The notes under the pieces were generated by a model that saw only the letters and a program-made list of their open reading frames with translations, was not told where the DNA came from and ran no database searches. 17,017 nt of DNA from Methanoregulaceae archaeon. GTDB lineage: Archaea > Halobacteriota > Methanomicrobia > Methanomicrobiales > Methanospirillaceae. The position numbers and the translations under genes were made by a program. This document shows positions 7,295-13,744 of the stretch, piece after piece; the first letter of the stretch is position 1; each line of letters starts with the position of its first letter. The stretch spans positions 1 to 17,017 of the forward strand of contig JAJRBP010000237.1 in assembly GCA_028679405.1 (NCBI GenBank), read 5' to 3'.

Positions 7295-7894
7295 ATGGAG
7301 TTTATCAACCTCGTGATGGCAAGGTACGCGACAAAGAAATTCGATGGAAGGAGGATAGACGGGGTCAGGATCGCCCAACTCTTCGAGATGATCCGGTATG
7401 CGCCTTCGGCTGTCAACCTCCAGCCGTGGAAGATCAAAGTGGTGACGGATCCCGGCCTGAAAGCACAGCTGCGGACTCATTCCAACGATCAGGAGCAGAT
7501 CACCAGCTGTTCCCACCTGCTTGTATTCTGTGCGGATACCAATCTCCCCGGGCTCGTCGAGGCGCTTGGCCGGACGATGAAGAAGTTTGGTGCGAAAGAA
7601 GAGGAGACAGCAGGGCTGGTCGGGTTTGCGAAGGGCTGGGTTGACGGGATGACAAAGGAACAGATGCGCCAGGTCGCACAGCAAAATGTCTTCCTCGCCC
7701 TCTCCCATGCGATTCTCGGGGCGAAAGCACTCGGTTTCGACTCCTGTCCGATGGCCGGGTTCGATCCCGAGGGATATGCGAAGGTGCTCGGACTGCCCGA
7801 CAACCTTATCCCTACCGTTCTTTGCCCGGTCGGGTATGCAGCAGATACCCAGCCGACAAAGATACGATTCCCGAAAGAAGATGTCTTCATCTGA
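7295..7894 (+). CDS. Nitroreductase family FMN oxidoreductase (NfsB-like)
   Basis: This 199-aa protein carries nitroreductase-family FMN contacts. They are the N-terminal ARYATKKFDGRRI (Arg10 and following basic residues, which hold the FMN phosphate), MIRYAPSAVNLQPWKIKVV (residues 32-50, with Asn41, Gln43 and Trp45), the ALGFDSCPMAGFD stretch and the closing PVGYAAD and KIRFPKEDVF. Members are cytoplasmic homodimers that use NAD(P)H to reduce nitroaromatics, quinones or flavins; the natural substrate is unknown here. The 6-8 residues after FCADTN, with many Lys and Glu, match the helical insertion of the NfsB type. It has its own TATA box and a downstream T-run, so it looks monocistronic. 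Confidence 0.92.
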   Translation: MEFINLVMARYATKKFDGRRIDGVRIAQLFEMIRYAPSAVNLQPWKIKVVTDPGLKAQLRTHSNDQEQITSCSHLLVFCADTNLPGLVEALGRTMKKFGAKEEETAGLVGFAKGWVDGMTKEQMRQVAQQNVFLALSHAILGAKALGFDSCPMAGFDPEGYAKVLGLPDNLIPTVLCPVGYAADTQPTKIRFPKEDVFI

Positions 7895-7920
7895 TGCAAA
7901 AATTGATATCCTGAATCTCA

Positions 7921-7926
7921 TTTTTT
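7921..7926 (+). terminator. T-run terminator after the nitroreductase gene
   Basis: Six T residues lie 27 nt after the nitroreductase stop. Archaeal RNA polymerase terminates at such runs without a hairpin. Confidence 0.5.
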
Positions 7927-7981
7927 ACGTTACCGTGAAAACGGGACGGATAAGATCGCGATTGCTGCTGCAATAATCCTG

Positions 7982-7987
7982 AAAAAA
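7982..7987 (-). terminator. T-run terminator after the ABC exporter operon
   Basis: On the minus strand, six T residues begin 11 nt after the permease stop codon. This makes the region between the two convergent units a bidirectional termination zone. Confidence 0.5.
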
Positions 7988-7998
7988 GGTGATGCATC

Positions 7999-8724
7999 TC
8001 ACAAGGATGTCCGCCGGAAGACAATAATCGAGACGGCAAGCACGAGCAGAGTCATCCCGGTGAGAGGGAGGATCCGGTCCCACATGATAACGTTGACCTG
8101 GACTGCACGTATCGCATCGATCGCAAAAGAGACCGGGTTTATCGATGCAAGTGTCGCAAGCCACCGGGGCATCACCGAGTAAGGCATCAGCGCACTGCTC
8201 GTAAAAAAGAGGGGCATGCTGATCATGGCATTCACCGCCGCATAGGAGTCGTGATCACCGAGGTGGAGTGCAATAGTGGTGGCAAATGACGCGATCAAAA
8301 TCCCAAACACGCCAAGGAGGACGTAGGTAAGAATCACCACCTGTGCGCTCCAGCTTGCAGCGCCGAGCAGGACGGCGAGTACCAAAATAACGGTAGCCTG
8401 TAAAAGTCCCCTGGCAGTCGAGAAAAATATCTTCCCCAGAAGGATGCTCTCCCTCGGAGTCGGGAGTGCAAGGAATTTATTCAGGAAACCAAGGATTTTA
8501 TCAAAAATCAGGGAAGAACCGGCCTGGAATGAAGCGGTGAGCATCGTGAGGACGAGGATTCCCGGAGTGATGAAATCCAGGTAATTCGTGGTAAACGACG
8601 TCGGAAGGGCAAGGCCAACGAAGATGAGCCAGGTGGCCGGCATCACGAGAGAAGAGATCACCGCGACCTTTCCCCGGGTCCACCTGAGCATGTCGCGCCA
8701 GAGATACTCGAGTACTCCTCTCAC
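7999..8724 (-). CDS. ABC-2 type transporter permease (DrrB-like)
   Basis: This 241-aa membrane protein is the permease of a two-gene ABC exporter. Six hydrophobic segments can be seen at about residues 20-40, 50-70, 102-124, 128-152, 165-185 and 216-236. The conserved ABC-2 features are DKILGFLNKFLALPTPRESI after the second segment and the MPLFFTSSALMPYSVMP then LASINPVSFAIDAIR pattern before the last. Such permeases export drugs, lipids or polysaccharide-linked cargo; the cargo cannot be told. The GTG start overlaps the ATPase stop (GTGA), so translation is probably coupled. Confidence 0.92.
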   Translation of the reverse strand: MRGVLEYLWRDMLRWTRGKVAVISSLVMPATWLIFVGLALPTSFTTNYLDFITPGILVLTMLTASFQAGSSLIFDKILGFLNKFLALPTPRESILLGKIFFSTARGLLQATVILVLAVLLGAASWSAQVVILTYVLLGVFGILIASFATTIALHLGDHDSYAAVNAMISMPLFFTSSALMPYSVMPRWLATLASINPVSFAIDAIRAVQVNVIMWDRILPLTGMTLLVLAVSIIVFRRTSL

Positions 8725-9671
8725 CCTCTCCTCCGGAGCATCATGCGGAACTTCCGGTCGTCGAAAGGACCCCGGTCATCCCCCTGTCCCACCAGCTGGA
8801 GAAAGACGTCGTCGAGGGTCGGCTCACGTACCGACACCGAACGGACGGTCAGGCCGGCGGCATGGAGATCTTTCGTGAGGATGGGAACTATGTCACTTCC
8901 CATATCTGAAGAAAAGACGATCTCATCCCCTGCGCACCCGATCTTCGTTGCATTTTCCGTGGAGAAGGAGTCGAAATCCCCTTCGGCCCTGACCACTATG
9001 ATCTCTTTCCCGAGTTCTCCTTTCAATGACCCCGGGGTCCCGATCGCCGCGACCGAACCCCTGTCGATGATTGCGACCCGGTTACACGCGTGATCCGCCT
9101 CCTCCATATAATGGGTCGTAACGAAAACAGTCATCCCTTTTTTTCTGAGAGAGATGATATGTCCCCAGATCTTTCTCCTGGCCGCGACATCGAGGCCGAT
9201 GGTCGGCTCGTCCAGGAACAGTACGGACGGTTCGTGGACAAGTGCCTGGGCAAGCTCGAGCCGTCGCCTCATACCGCCCGAGTACGTGCTGACCAGGTCG
9301 TCGGCACGCCCGGAGAGGCCCATGAGCCCGAGGAGCTCGTCAACACGGTCTTTACTCCTGGCAAGACCATAGAGACGGGCAAATAATTGTACATTCTCGC
9401 GCCCGGTAAGCCGGATGTCAACCGCCATGTCCTGGGGAACGTAGCTGATCACGGACCTGACCTTTGCTGCGGATCTCGTGGTATGATACCCGCAGATGTA
9501 GGCGTCTCCCGAAGTCGGCCTGAGGAGAGTGGTGAGCATCAGGACCGTCGTCGTCTTTCCGGATCCGTTCGGTCCAAGCAGTCCGAATATCTCCCCCTTT
9601 ATGTCAAGGTTCAGGTCACTGACCGCGCAAAGGCTGCCATAGTACTTTGTCAGGTTCCGAGTGACGATCAT
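8721..9671 (-). CDS. ABC transporter ATP-binding protein (DrrA-like)
   Basis: This 316-aa ATPase has all nucleotide-binding motifs: Walker A GPNGSGKTT (residues 33-41), the Q-loop in SYVPQDM (Gln80), the signature YSGGMRRR (residues 130-137), Walker B VLFLDEPTIGLD (Asp154 and Glu155) and the H-loop TTHYMEEAD (His187). The extra C-terminal domain after about residue 215, ending in a LDDVFLQLVG segment, is typical of DrrA-type exporters. It powers the permease encoded immediately downstream in the same operon. The ATG has GGTGGA just upstream, and a weak TATA-like GGTTTAATC at about 9748-9756 (minus-strand sense) could drive the pair. Confidence 0.95.
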   Translation of the reverse strand: MIVTRNLTKYYGSLCAVSDLNLDIKGEIFGLLGPNGSGKTTTVLMLTTLLRPTSGDAYICGYHTTRSAAKVRSVISYVPQDMAVDIRLTGRENVQLFARLYGLARSKDRVDELLGLMGLSGRADDLVSTYSGGMRRRLELAQALVHEPSVLFLDEPTIGLDVAARRKIWGHIISLRKKGMTVFVTTHYMEEADHACNRVAIIDRGSVAAIGTPGSLKGELGKEIIVVRAEGDFDSFSTENATKIGCAGDEIVFSSDMGSDIVPILTKDLHAAGLTVRSVSVREPTLDDVFLQLVGQGDDRGPFDDRKFRMMLRRRG

Positions 9672-9747
9672 CTTCCACCGGATCTCGGCATCGGGTGCCG
9701 GTTCACGGGCAGGCCCGGATATCAGAGAAGCATGAAATGTCGGAGAT

Positions 9748-9756
9748 GATTAAACC
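9748..9756 (-). promoter_or_regulatory. Possible TATA element of the ABC exporter operon
   Basis: On the minus strand, GGTTTAATC lies about 80 nt before the ATPase start. It is the best A+T-rich element in the 123-bp gap between the KimA-like gene and the exporter. The assignment rests on composition and position alone. Confidence 0.3.
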
Positions 9757-9794
9757 AAAAGATGTAACTATTCCACGATTTCCCCATAGAAAGA

Positions 9795-11777
9795 TTATTT
9801 CCCGGCCCGGACTGGAAGAATAACGGTCGTTATCCCCCTGTAATGGAGACGTCTCTGGATTGCAAAGGCGGTCTCGTTGTGGAGTATCCTGTGGAACGGG
9901 TGCTCATTCCGGAATATAATCTGACCGGTAAAAAATGTAGAATTCCTGAATTCCGCTGCGATCCCGGTACACAGGTCAACCCCCGTCTCTACCACGTCTG
10001 TCCCTACCGCAGTCCTGCATTCAGCCGCAAAACCGAGGCATCTTGCCAGATCCACGTATTTCTCGCAGGATTCCCTGACTGATTCGTGTAATCCAGTTAC
10101 CTCGGCGACCCCCTTGAAAGACCCGGAGTCTACCACGGCTATCGAGACAAAGATAAAATTCTCGTACTGGTCGGGGAAGTTCTGGATAATAGAAAAAAAT
10201 GTATGGATCCCGAACCCGTTGAAACTGGAGACGAGCTGAACCGCTGTTTTTCTCTTCGGGTTGACCGGAATGGCCTCTTCCGGCCTGCTGAGTGACGGAC
10301 AGTTCGTCAACAGGTCGTCGAATTTATGGAATCCTTCATTCACGGTCTGATAGTGGCCGTGTATCAGGTAACAAACCCCTATGACGCCTGACGTAACAAA
10401 GAGGGTAATCCACCCACCCTCTCCGAATTTTTCGAATATGGTGATTGCCAGGATGGTGCTGCAGAGGACAAGACCGACCAGATGGATGAGAATGTGTTTT
10501 CGCCACAGGGGCTCTCGGTTCCGGTTCGTGTAAAAAAACCGCGACATTCCGAACTCTGCAAGCGTGAAGTTGAGGAAGACGTTTATCGCATACATGACAA
10601 CCAGCGCTGTAATCGAGGCTTGTGTGAATATGAGCAGCAGAATGGCCGCACCACCCATCAGTAAGATCCCGTCATTCATCACGAAGCGCTCAGATAGTGA
10701 AGAAAAACGACGGGGGAGCCATGAATCGATCGCCATGTTCGCCATGACCCTCGGACCATCGAGAAACCCGGTCTGCGCCCCCACCATCAGGAGGACTCCT
10801 TCCGAAAGGATCGTAACGAGTGCTATCCAGCTGCCGAACGGCCATCCACCGAATACTTTTGTGGCAAGCACGGCATTCAGGGTCTGTCCTTCAACGGGTT
10901 GTACCTGCCAGAGGAAGAAGCAGAAAAGGAGCGCTGCAGATATTGCAGCGAGGGAAACAGCCATGTAAATCATCGTCCTCTTTCCGGTCCGGACCCGTGG
11001 TTCCCTCATGATCGGCAGCCCGTTCGCGACGGCCTCGATGCCGGTATAGGTCCCGGCGCCAAGAGAGTAGGATCGCAGGACGATGGCAAGGACTCCGATA
11101 ATTCCGATCGCAGAAATATCGGCGGTCAGGTTATCCTGGAAGACTGAGACCATCGGGACGAACTGGGTGCCCTGGCTCAGAAGGCCGTACCCGAGGAGCA
11201 GAATATGGAAGATGATGAAGGTCAGAAATATGGGAGCCAGAATAAGGACCGATTCCTTTACTCCACGGAGATTGAGCAGAATCAGGAAAATAACCAGAAA
11301 GATCGCGAAAAGCAACTTGTACATGTGAAGCCCGGCAGGAATAAAGCTGAAAACCGCGTCGGCGCATGCGGCGATGGATACCGCAATGGTAAGCATGTAA
11401 TCGACAAGGAGGGCGGATCCGGCGACGACCCCCGCTTTGTCCCCGACGGTATGGGTAACGACGATGTACCCGCCGCCGCCCCCCGGAAAGTGCTCGATGA
11501 TACGCGAATAGGCGTATGATATGACAAAGACGGTAACTGCGGTTCCCAGCGCGAGGAAACACACCAGATAGGTATGTGTTCCGAGAGCTCTGAATGCTTC
11601 CTGGGGACCGTACGATGACGAAGATACCCCGTCGGCACCAAGTCCTATCCACGCGAGGACCGGGATCAGTGCCAATTTATGAAAGATCGATGGATCCAGT
11701 ATGTTCCGTTTCGGTCCGATTAACGCGTGCCTGATCCTCTTTCCGAGGGATTCTGTTCCCACACGATCCGGCCTCAT
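9795..11777 (-). CDS. APC-superfamily transporter, KimA/YdaO potassium-importer type
   Basis: This 660-aa protein has about 12 transmembrane segments (residues 35-475) and a cytoplasmic C-terminal domain (about 480-660). The core carries SYGPQEAF in segment 1, the glycine-rich PGGGGGYIVV (residues 98-107), SALLVDYMLTIAVSIAACAD (121-140), LLNLRGVKES (167-176) and TGIEAVANGLP (245-255). From memory of the family, these stretches match Bacillus KimA (YdaO), and the extreme C-terminus (LHNETAFAIQRRLHYRG, residues 632-648) matches its LHNQSAF...LF end. KimA takes up potassium with protons and is inhibited by cyclic di-AMP. Euryarchaea also make cyclic di-AMP, so similar control here is conceivable but unproven. 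General annotators would call this an amino acid permease. A long leader holds an inverted repeat. Confidence 0.85.
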   Translation of the reverse strand: MRPDRVGTESLGKRIRHALIGPKRNILDPSIFHKLALIPVLAWIGLGADGVSSSSYGPQEAFRALGTHTYLVCFLALGTAVTVFVISYAYSRIIEHFPGGGGGYIVVTHTVGDKAGVVAGSALLVDYMLTIAVSIAACADAVFSFIPAGLHMYKLLFAIFLVIFLILLNLRGVKESVLILAPIFLTFIIFHILLLGYGLLSQGTQFVPMVSVFQDNLTADISAIGIIGVLAIVLRSYSLGAGTYTGIEAVANGLPIMREPRVRTGKRTMIYMAVSLAAISAALLFCFFLWQVQPVEGQTLNAVLATKVFGGWPFGSWIALVTILSEGVLLMVGAQTGFLDGPRVMANMAIDSWLPRRFSSLSERFVMNDGILLMGGAAILLLIFTQASITALVVMYAINVFLNFTLAEFGMSRFFYTNRNREPLWRKHILIHLVGLVLCSTILAITIFEKFGEGGWITLFVTSGVIGVCYLIHGHYQTVNEGFHKFDDLLTNCPSLSRPEEAIPVNPKRKTAVQLVSSFNGFGIHTFFSIIQNFPDQYENFIFVSIAVVDSGSFKGVAEVTGLHESVRESCEKYVDLARCLGFAAECRTAVGTDVVETGVDLCTGIAAEFRNSTFFTGQIIFRNEHPFHRILHNETAFAIQRRLHYRGITTVILPVRAGK

Positions 11778-11802
11778 GGGTTTGTCCTGTTTTCAGATGG
11801 CA

Positions 11803-11842
11803 GGACTGGTACAACATGCTCCTATCGCCTGTGTGCCAGTCC
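11803..11842 (-). repeat. Inverted repeat in the leader of the KimA-like gene
   Basis: Arms of 11 bases (11803-11813 and 11832-11842) are complementary at 10 of 11 positions around an 18-nt loop. The repeat begins 26 nt upstream of the start codon of the transporter. It could be an operator or an RNA stem affecting translation. Its single mismatch would be G-U in a plus-strand RNA but A-C in the minus-strand mRNA. Confidence 0.5.
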
Positions 11843-11851
11843 CGTTCACGC

Positions 11852-12046
11852 TCACATCATTCTCATGAGGGGAATTTTCCGGCATACGATAATATGTTTC
11901 CCGGTATCCGGATTTGAAAAGTCGAGGGGGATCTCAAAAAAGCTCCCGCCGGGGAGGAATAAATTGAAAATAATGGCATCCCGGAAATAAACGCCGATAT
12001 ACGGCGCGGTTATCTTTTCGATAGGAATCTCATGAAAAAGAGGCAC
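11852..12046 (-). CDS. Possible 64-aa hypothetical protein (doubtful)
   Basis: A GTG at 12046 opens 64 codons in the same frame as the upstream 109-aa gene, separated from its TAA by only six bases (AAACCA). Composition is protein-like, with IPIEKITAPYIGVYFRD and PGGSFFEIPLDFSNPDTGK. No ribosome site precedes the GTG, and the paralogue of the upstream gene ends at the equivalent place, so this is not an obvious extension. It may be a coupled small gene, a read-through tail, or untranslated leader DNA of the KimA-like gene. I do not recognise a family. Confidence 0.3.
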   Translation of the reverse strand: MPLFHEIPIEKITAPYIGVYFRDAIIFNLFLPGGSFFEIPLDFSNPDTGKHIIVCRKIPLMRMM

Positions 12047-12052
12047 TGGTTT

Positions 12053-12382
12053 TTAGGAAAGGTTCAGCAAAATACCCTTGATCTTCTGGACCTCAGCGAT
12101 GCCGGGATTCCTGCCCGGGCCGATGTCCTTTCCGTGCGATAAGATCATGACGACATCTTTCTTCGTCATCTTGCCGAAGGGGATCTTGTCCCACACGTCC
12201 CGTTCGATGTTATTCCATGTACACTGGAGCAGATGACCGAGGACCCTGATCTCGTCGGTCGTGAATGATTTCCAGTCCGGCCCAATACCGGTTTTAATCT
12301 TTTTTACCGCACCTTCAACACCTTTTTCGCGTTGGACATGGAACAGTCTTCTCCCCACATCAGTCTTCGACACATCCGGCAT
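12053..12382 (-). CDS. Conserved-looking hypothetical protein, paralogue of the gene at 12567-12890
   Basis: This 109-aa soluble protein has no family I recognise. By hand alignment it is about 30% identical over its whole length to the divergent neighbour. Shared features are the MP..S....GRR.F start, an EK.VE....KI helix, W.S.T near residue 37, conserved tryptophans around residues 55 and 64, and KKDV..I...GKD near residue 75. It is rich in Lys and predicted to be mainly helical, without membrane segments or cysteine clusters. The start ATG has a perfect GGAGG 8 nt upstream, and a TATA-like GAATATAC lies about 60 nt upstream. The paired inverted arrangement suggests a local duplication. No function is proposed. 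Confidence 0.75.
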   Translation of the reverse strand: MPDVSKTDVGRRLFHVQREKGVEGAVKKIKTGIGPDWKSFTTDEIRVLGHLLQCTWNNIERDVWDKIPFGKMTKKDVVMILSHGKDIGPGRNPGIAEVQKIKGILLNLS

Positions 12383-12390
12383 CCCATTTT

Positions 12391-12395
12391 CCTCC
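12391..12395 (-). promoter_or_regulatory. Shine-Dalgarno GGAGG of the 109-aa gene
   Basis: On the minus strand GGAGG lies 8 nt before the ATG at 12382, a strong match to the 16S rRNA 3' end. It fixes the start of this otherwise unknown protein. Confidence 0.7.
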
Positions 12396-12435
12396 GTCCC
12401 TGATTAATTCTGATGATGGATCATCCGGGTTCATG

Positions 12436-12444
12436 CGTATATTC
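12436..12444 (-). promoter_or_regulatory. TATA-like element of the 109-aa gene
   Basis: On the minus strand the string GAATATACG lies about 60 nt upstream of the ATG. It would place transcription start near 12414, with a leader of about 30 nt that contains the strong ribosome site. Confidence 0.45.
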
Positions 12445-12520
12445 TTTGTGGCGGTTCGTCCTAAGTCGGGGAGAACCCCCCCTGGTCCCACGGGCGCAAC
12501 ATCTGAAATGACCGGGAGCA

Positions 12521-12531
12521 AAATTATTTAA
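12521..12531 (+). promoter_or_regulatory. TATA-like element of the 107-aa gene
   Basis: AAATTATTTAA lies 36-46 nt before the ATG at 12567. Expected transcription start is near 12552, with a leader of about 15 nt containing AAAGGG. Confidence 0.55.
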
Positions 12532-12566
12532 GCGTATCACTGGATAATGTCGTCAAAGGGTATTCT

Positions 12567-12890
12567 ATGCCGGAAATTTCACGGGATGAAATGGGCAGAC
12601 GGGTTTTTCAGCTCAAAAAAGAAAAAGCAGTGGAATCCAGCATCGAAAAGATACGGAGATCACTTGGAGCCGGATGGGACTCGTACACGCCCCCGGATAT
12701 CGAGATCCTGAAATATATACTCGAAGAGATGTGGATATCCCTTTCGAGAGGCACATGGGAGCAGTACTCATTCACACGGCTGAAAAAGGCAGATGTAGAC
12801 AGGATAATCGAACTTGGTAAAGACATGAAATACGAGAAACTACCGGTTTTGAAAGCGATAGATGAATTTAAGAGTATATTTTCTGGTTGA
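12567..12890 (+). CDS. Conserved-looking hypothetical protein, paralogue of the gene at 12053-12382
   Basis: This 107-aa charged, mostly helical protein is the divergent sister of the preceding gene. It shares the N-terminal MP.IS....GRRVF block, an EK.VE....KI helix, the W.SYT turn near residue 37, two tryptophans (about residues 56 and 64) and the K.ADVDRIIELGKD helix near residue 75. The C-terminal 20 residues differ most. No signal peptide, membrane segment or metal-binding cluster is visible. It has its own TATA-like element and a strong downstream T-rich terminator, so it is probably monocistronic. The shared spacing of Trp, Lys and Asp suggests one fold for both proteins. The function is unknown. 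Confidence 0.78.
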   Translation: MPEISRDEMGRRVFQLKKEKAVESSIEKIRRSLGAGWDSYTPPDIEILKYILEEMWISLSRGTWEQYSFTRLKKADVDRIIELGKDMKYEKLPVLKAIDEFKSIFSG

Positions 12891-12895
12891 AAGAA

Positions 12896-12908
12896 TTTTT
12901 TTCTTTTT
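12896..12908 (+). terminator. T-rich terminator after the 107-aa gene
   Basis: A run of seven T, one C and five T begins 5 nt after the stop codon. Further T-runs follow at about 12928-12933 and 12954-12960, so the whole stretch looks like a strong intrinsic terminator zone of the archaeal type. Confidence 0.65.
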
Positions 12909-13003
12909 CTGACGACATCCGCTTACCCTTTTTCATACGGCGACCATTCGCGGTTTTTTTCATAAAATCATCACCAATGCATTTCTTCGGTTCACCGGCT
13001 GAA

Positions 13004-13058
13004 ACGCATACAAAACAGATAAGGAGCAGGACCCGGAGTCTCCGGAGTCCTTATGCGT
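13004..13058. repeat. Compound inverted repeat / candidate structured RNA
   Basis: The outer arms ACGCATA (13004-13010) and TATGCGT (13052-13058) pair perfectly. Inside, AGGAC-CCGGA (13028-13037) pairs with TCCGG-A-GTCCT (13041-13051) around the 3-nt loop GTC with one bulged A. An alternative pairing is ATAAGGA (13019-13025) with TCCTTAT (13048-13054). A TATA-like CATAAAATC about 40 nt upstream could start a transcript on the plus strand. I do not recognise a known RNA family. Confidence 0.45.
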
Positions 13059-13144
13059 GAACCAACACCGAACGGTTTGAAAACCATCGGGGATTGAAAA
13101 TACGAAAATTCTATCATTTGGACGGATTGGTCCGATAAATGGCG

Positions 13145-13369
13145 TCACGTCTTTTTCATCCGGACATCAAGAAAATTCCCCGCGAAGGACAGGGATACCT
13201 GGAACAGGATATCCTCCTCCGTGATATTCCGAGGTATGTCATCCGGTAATCTGAAGAACAAAGAACGTCATTGAAAATGTTCCTGGATTATCCTTTCCGT
13301 TATCCCATTTTTTTGAGGGAGGATCGATTGGAGATCCGGCTGATGGGTAGAGTGATATAATTCCCGCAT
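13145..13369 (-). pseudogene. Minus-strand protein-like frame interrupted by one TGA
   Basis: From an ATG at 13369 the minus strand reads 33 protein-like codons (MRELYHSTHQPDLQS, then KNGITERIIQEHFQ), a TGA, and then 40 more in the same frame (LPDDIPRNITEEDILFQVS, then FAGNFLDVRMKKT) to a stop at 13145. The two halves have equally natural composition, as expected for a small gene inactivated by one nonsense change. Chance is not excluded, because the opposite strand in the same codon register is also mostly open. There is no recognised family and no clear ribosome site. Confidence 0.3.
13308..13314 (+). terminator. T-run in the intergenic region
   Basis: Seven T residues follow TATCCCA on the plus strand. 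They could end a transcript from the structured region at 13004-13058. No confident gene on this strand ends here. Confidence 0.3.
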
Positions 13370-13500
13370 GGGTCCGATAAAAATATTAACCCTGTGACTG
13401 GAACCGTCCGAAGATCAAGCCGGTTAAAAAAGTTTCCAGAAGCTGTCATTTCTTATATGTAAACGATTTCGGGAATATCCCAGACCAGATATTGTTTAGA

Positions 13501-13511
13501 TAGATTTATCG
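13501..13511 (+). promoter_or_regulatory. Possible TATA element for the ATP synthase operon
   Basis: TAGATTTATCG lies about 50-60 nt before the small ORF at 13560 and about 235 nt before ahaH. Expected transcription start is near 13530. A second candidate, CTTATATG at 13452-13459, lies further upstream. The choice cannot be made by eye. Confidence 0.3.
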
Positions 13512-13559
13512 TGTAGTATTAAGGAATTGACCCTTGACCATATTTGAATTACGTGGTTT

Positions 13560-13736
13560 ATGCCGCCGACTATGACTGAAATGGTTGAAAAAATGAAAAT
13601 GCGGGCGTTAGGGAGGTGCCAGGACAGAATACTCGAAGCTCGGGAGAGAATGAAGGAGGGGAACTCCAAAACCGAATACTGCCGGGAAGAAGATCACGGG
13701 ATTACATCAAATTTTAAAAGATTACGTGGATTGTAG
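13560..13736 (+). CDS. Small charged hypothetical protein upstream of ahaH
   Basis: An ATG at 13560 opens 58 codons ending at TAG 13734-13736, just before the GTG of ahaH. The protein is rich in Lys, Arg, Glu and Met (MTEMVEKMKMRALGRCQDR, then ILEARERMKEGNSKTEYCRE), predicted helical at the N-terminus, with two cysteines and no membrane segment. Further in-frame ATGs at 13572, 13581, 13593 and 13599 are alternative starts; none has a strong ribosome site. The gap to ahaH is 8 nt, and the ahaH ribosome site AGGTGAT overlaps this ORF's stop. That spacing suggests it is the first cistron of the ATP synthase operon. I do not recognise the family, and it might be untranslated. Confidence 0.45.
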   Translation: MPPTMTEMVEKMKMRALGRCQDRILEARERMKEGNSKTEYCREEDHGITSNFKRLRGL

Positions 13737-13744
13737 GTGATATT

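Larger units (their letters stand above)
12909..13559. other. Long intergenic region with structured elements
   Basis: About 650 bp lie between the 107-aa gene and the ATP synthase region without a confident gene. The stretch contains T-runs, a 55-bp compound inverted repeat (13004-13058), an interrupted minus-strand frame (13145-13369), and A+T-rich TATA-like strings near 13377-13388, 13451-13460 and 13501-13510. The last two could serve the ATP synthase operon. Confidence 0.5.

Noticed and set aside
12960..13148. 62-codon minus-strand ORF in the intergenic region
   Set aside because: It covers the compound inverted repeat, has no ribosome site and has no protein-like pattern.
13139..13249. 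36-codon plus-strand ORF with protein-like composition
   Set aside because: It is in the same codon register as, and antisense to, the more natural minus-strand frame at 13145-13369. It looks like the mirror of that frame, although chance cannot be excluded for either.
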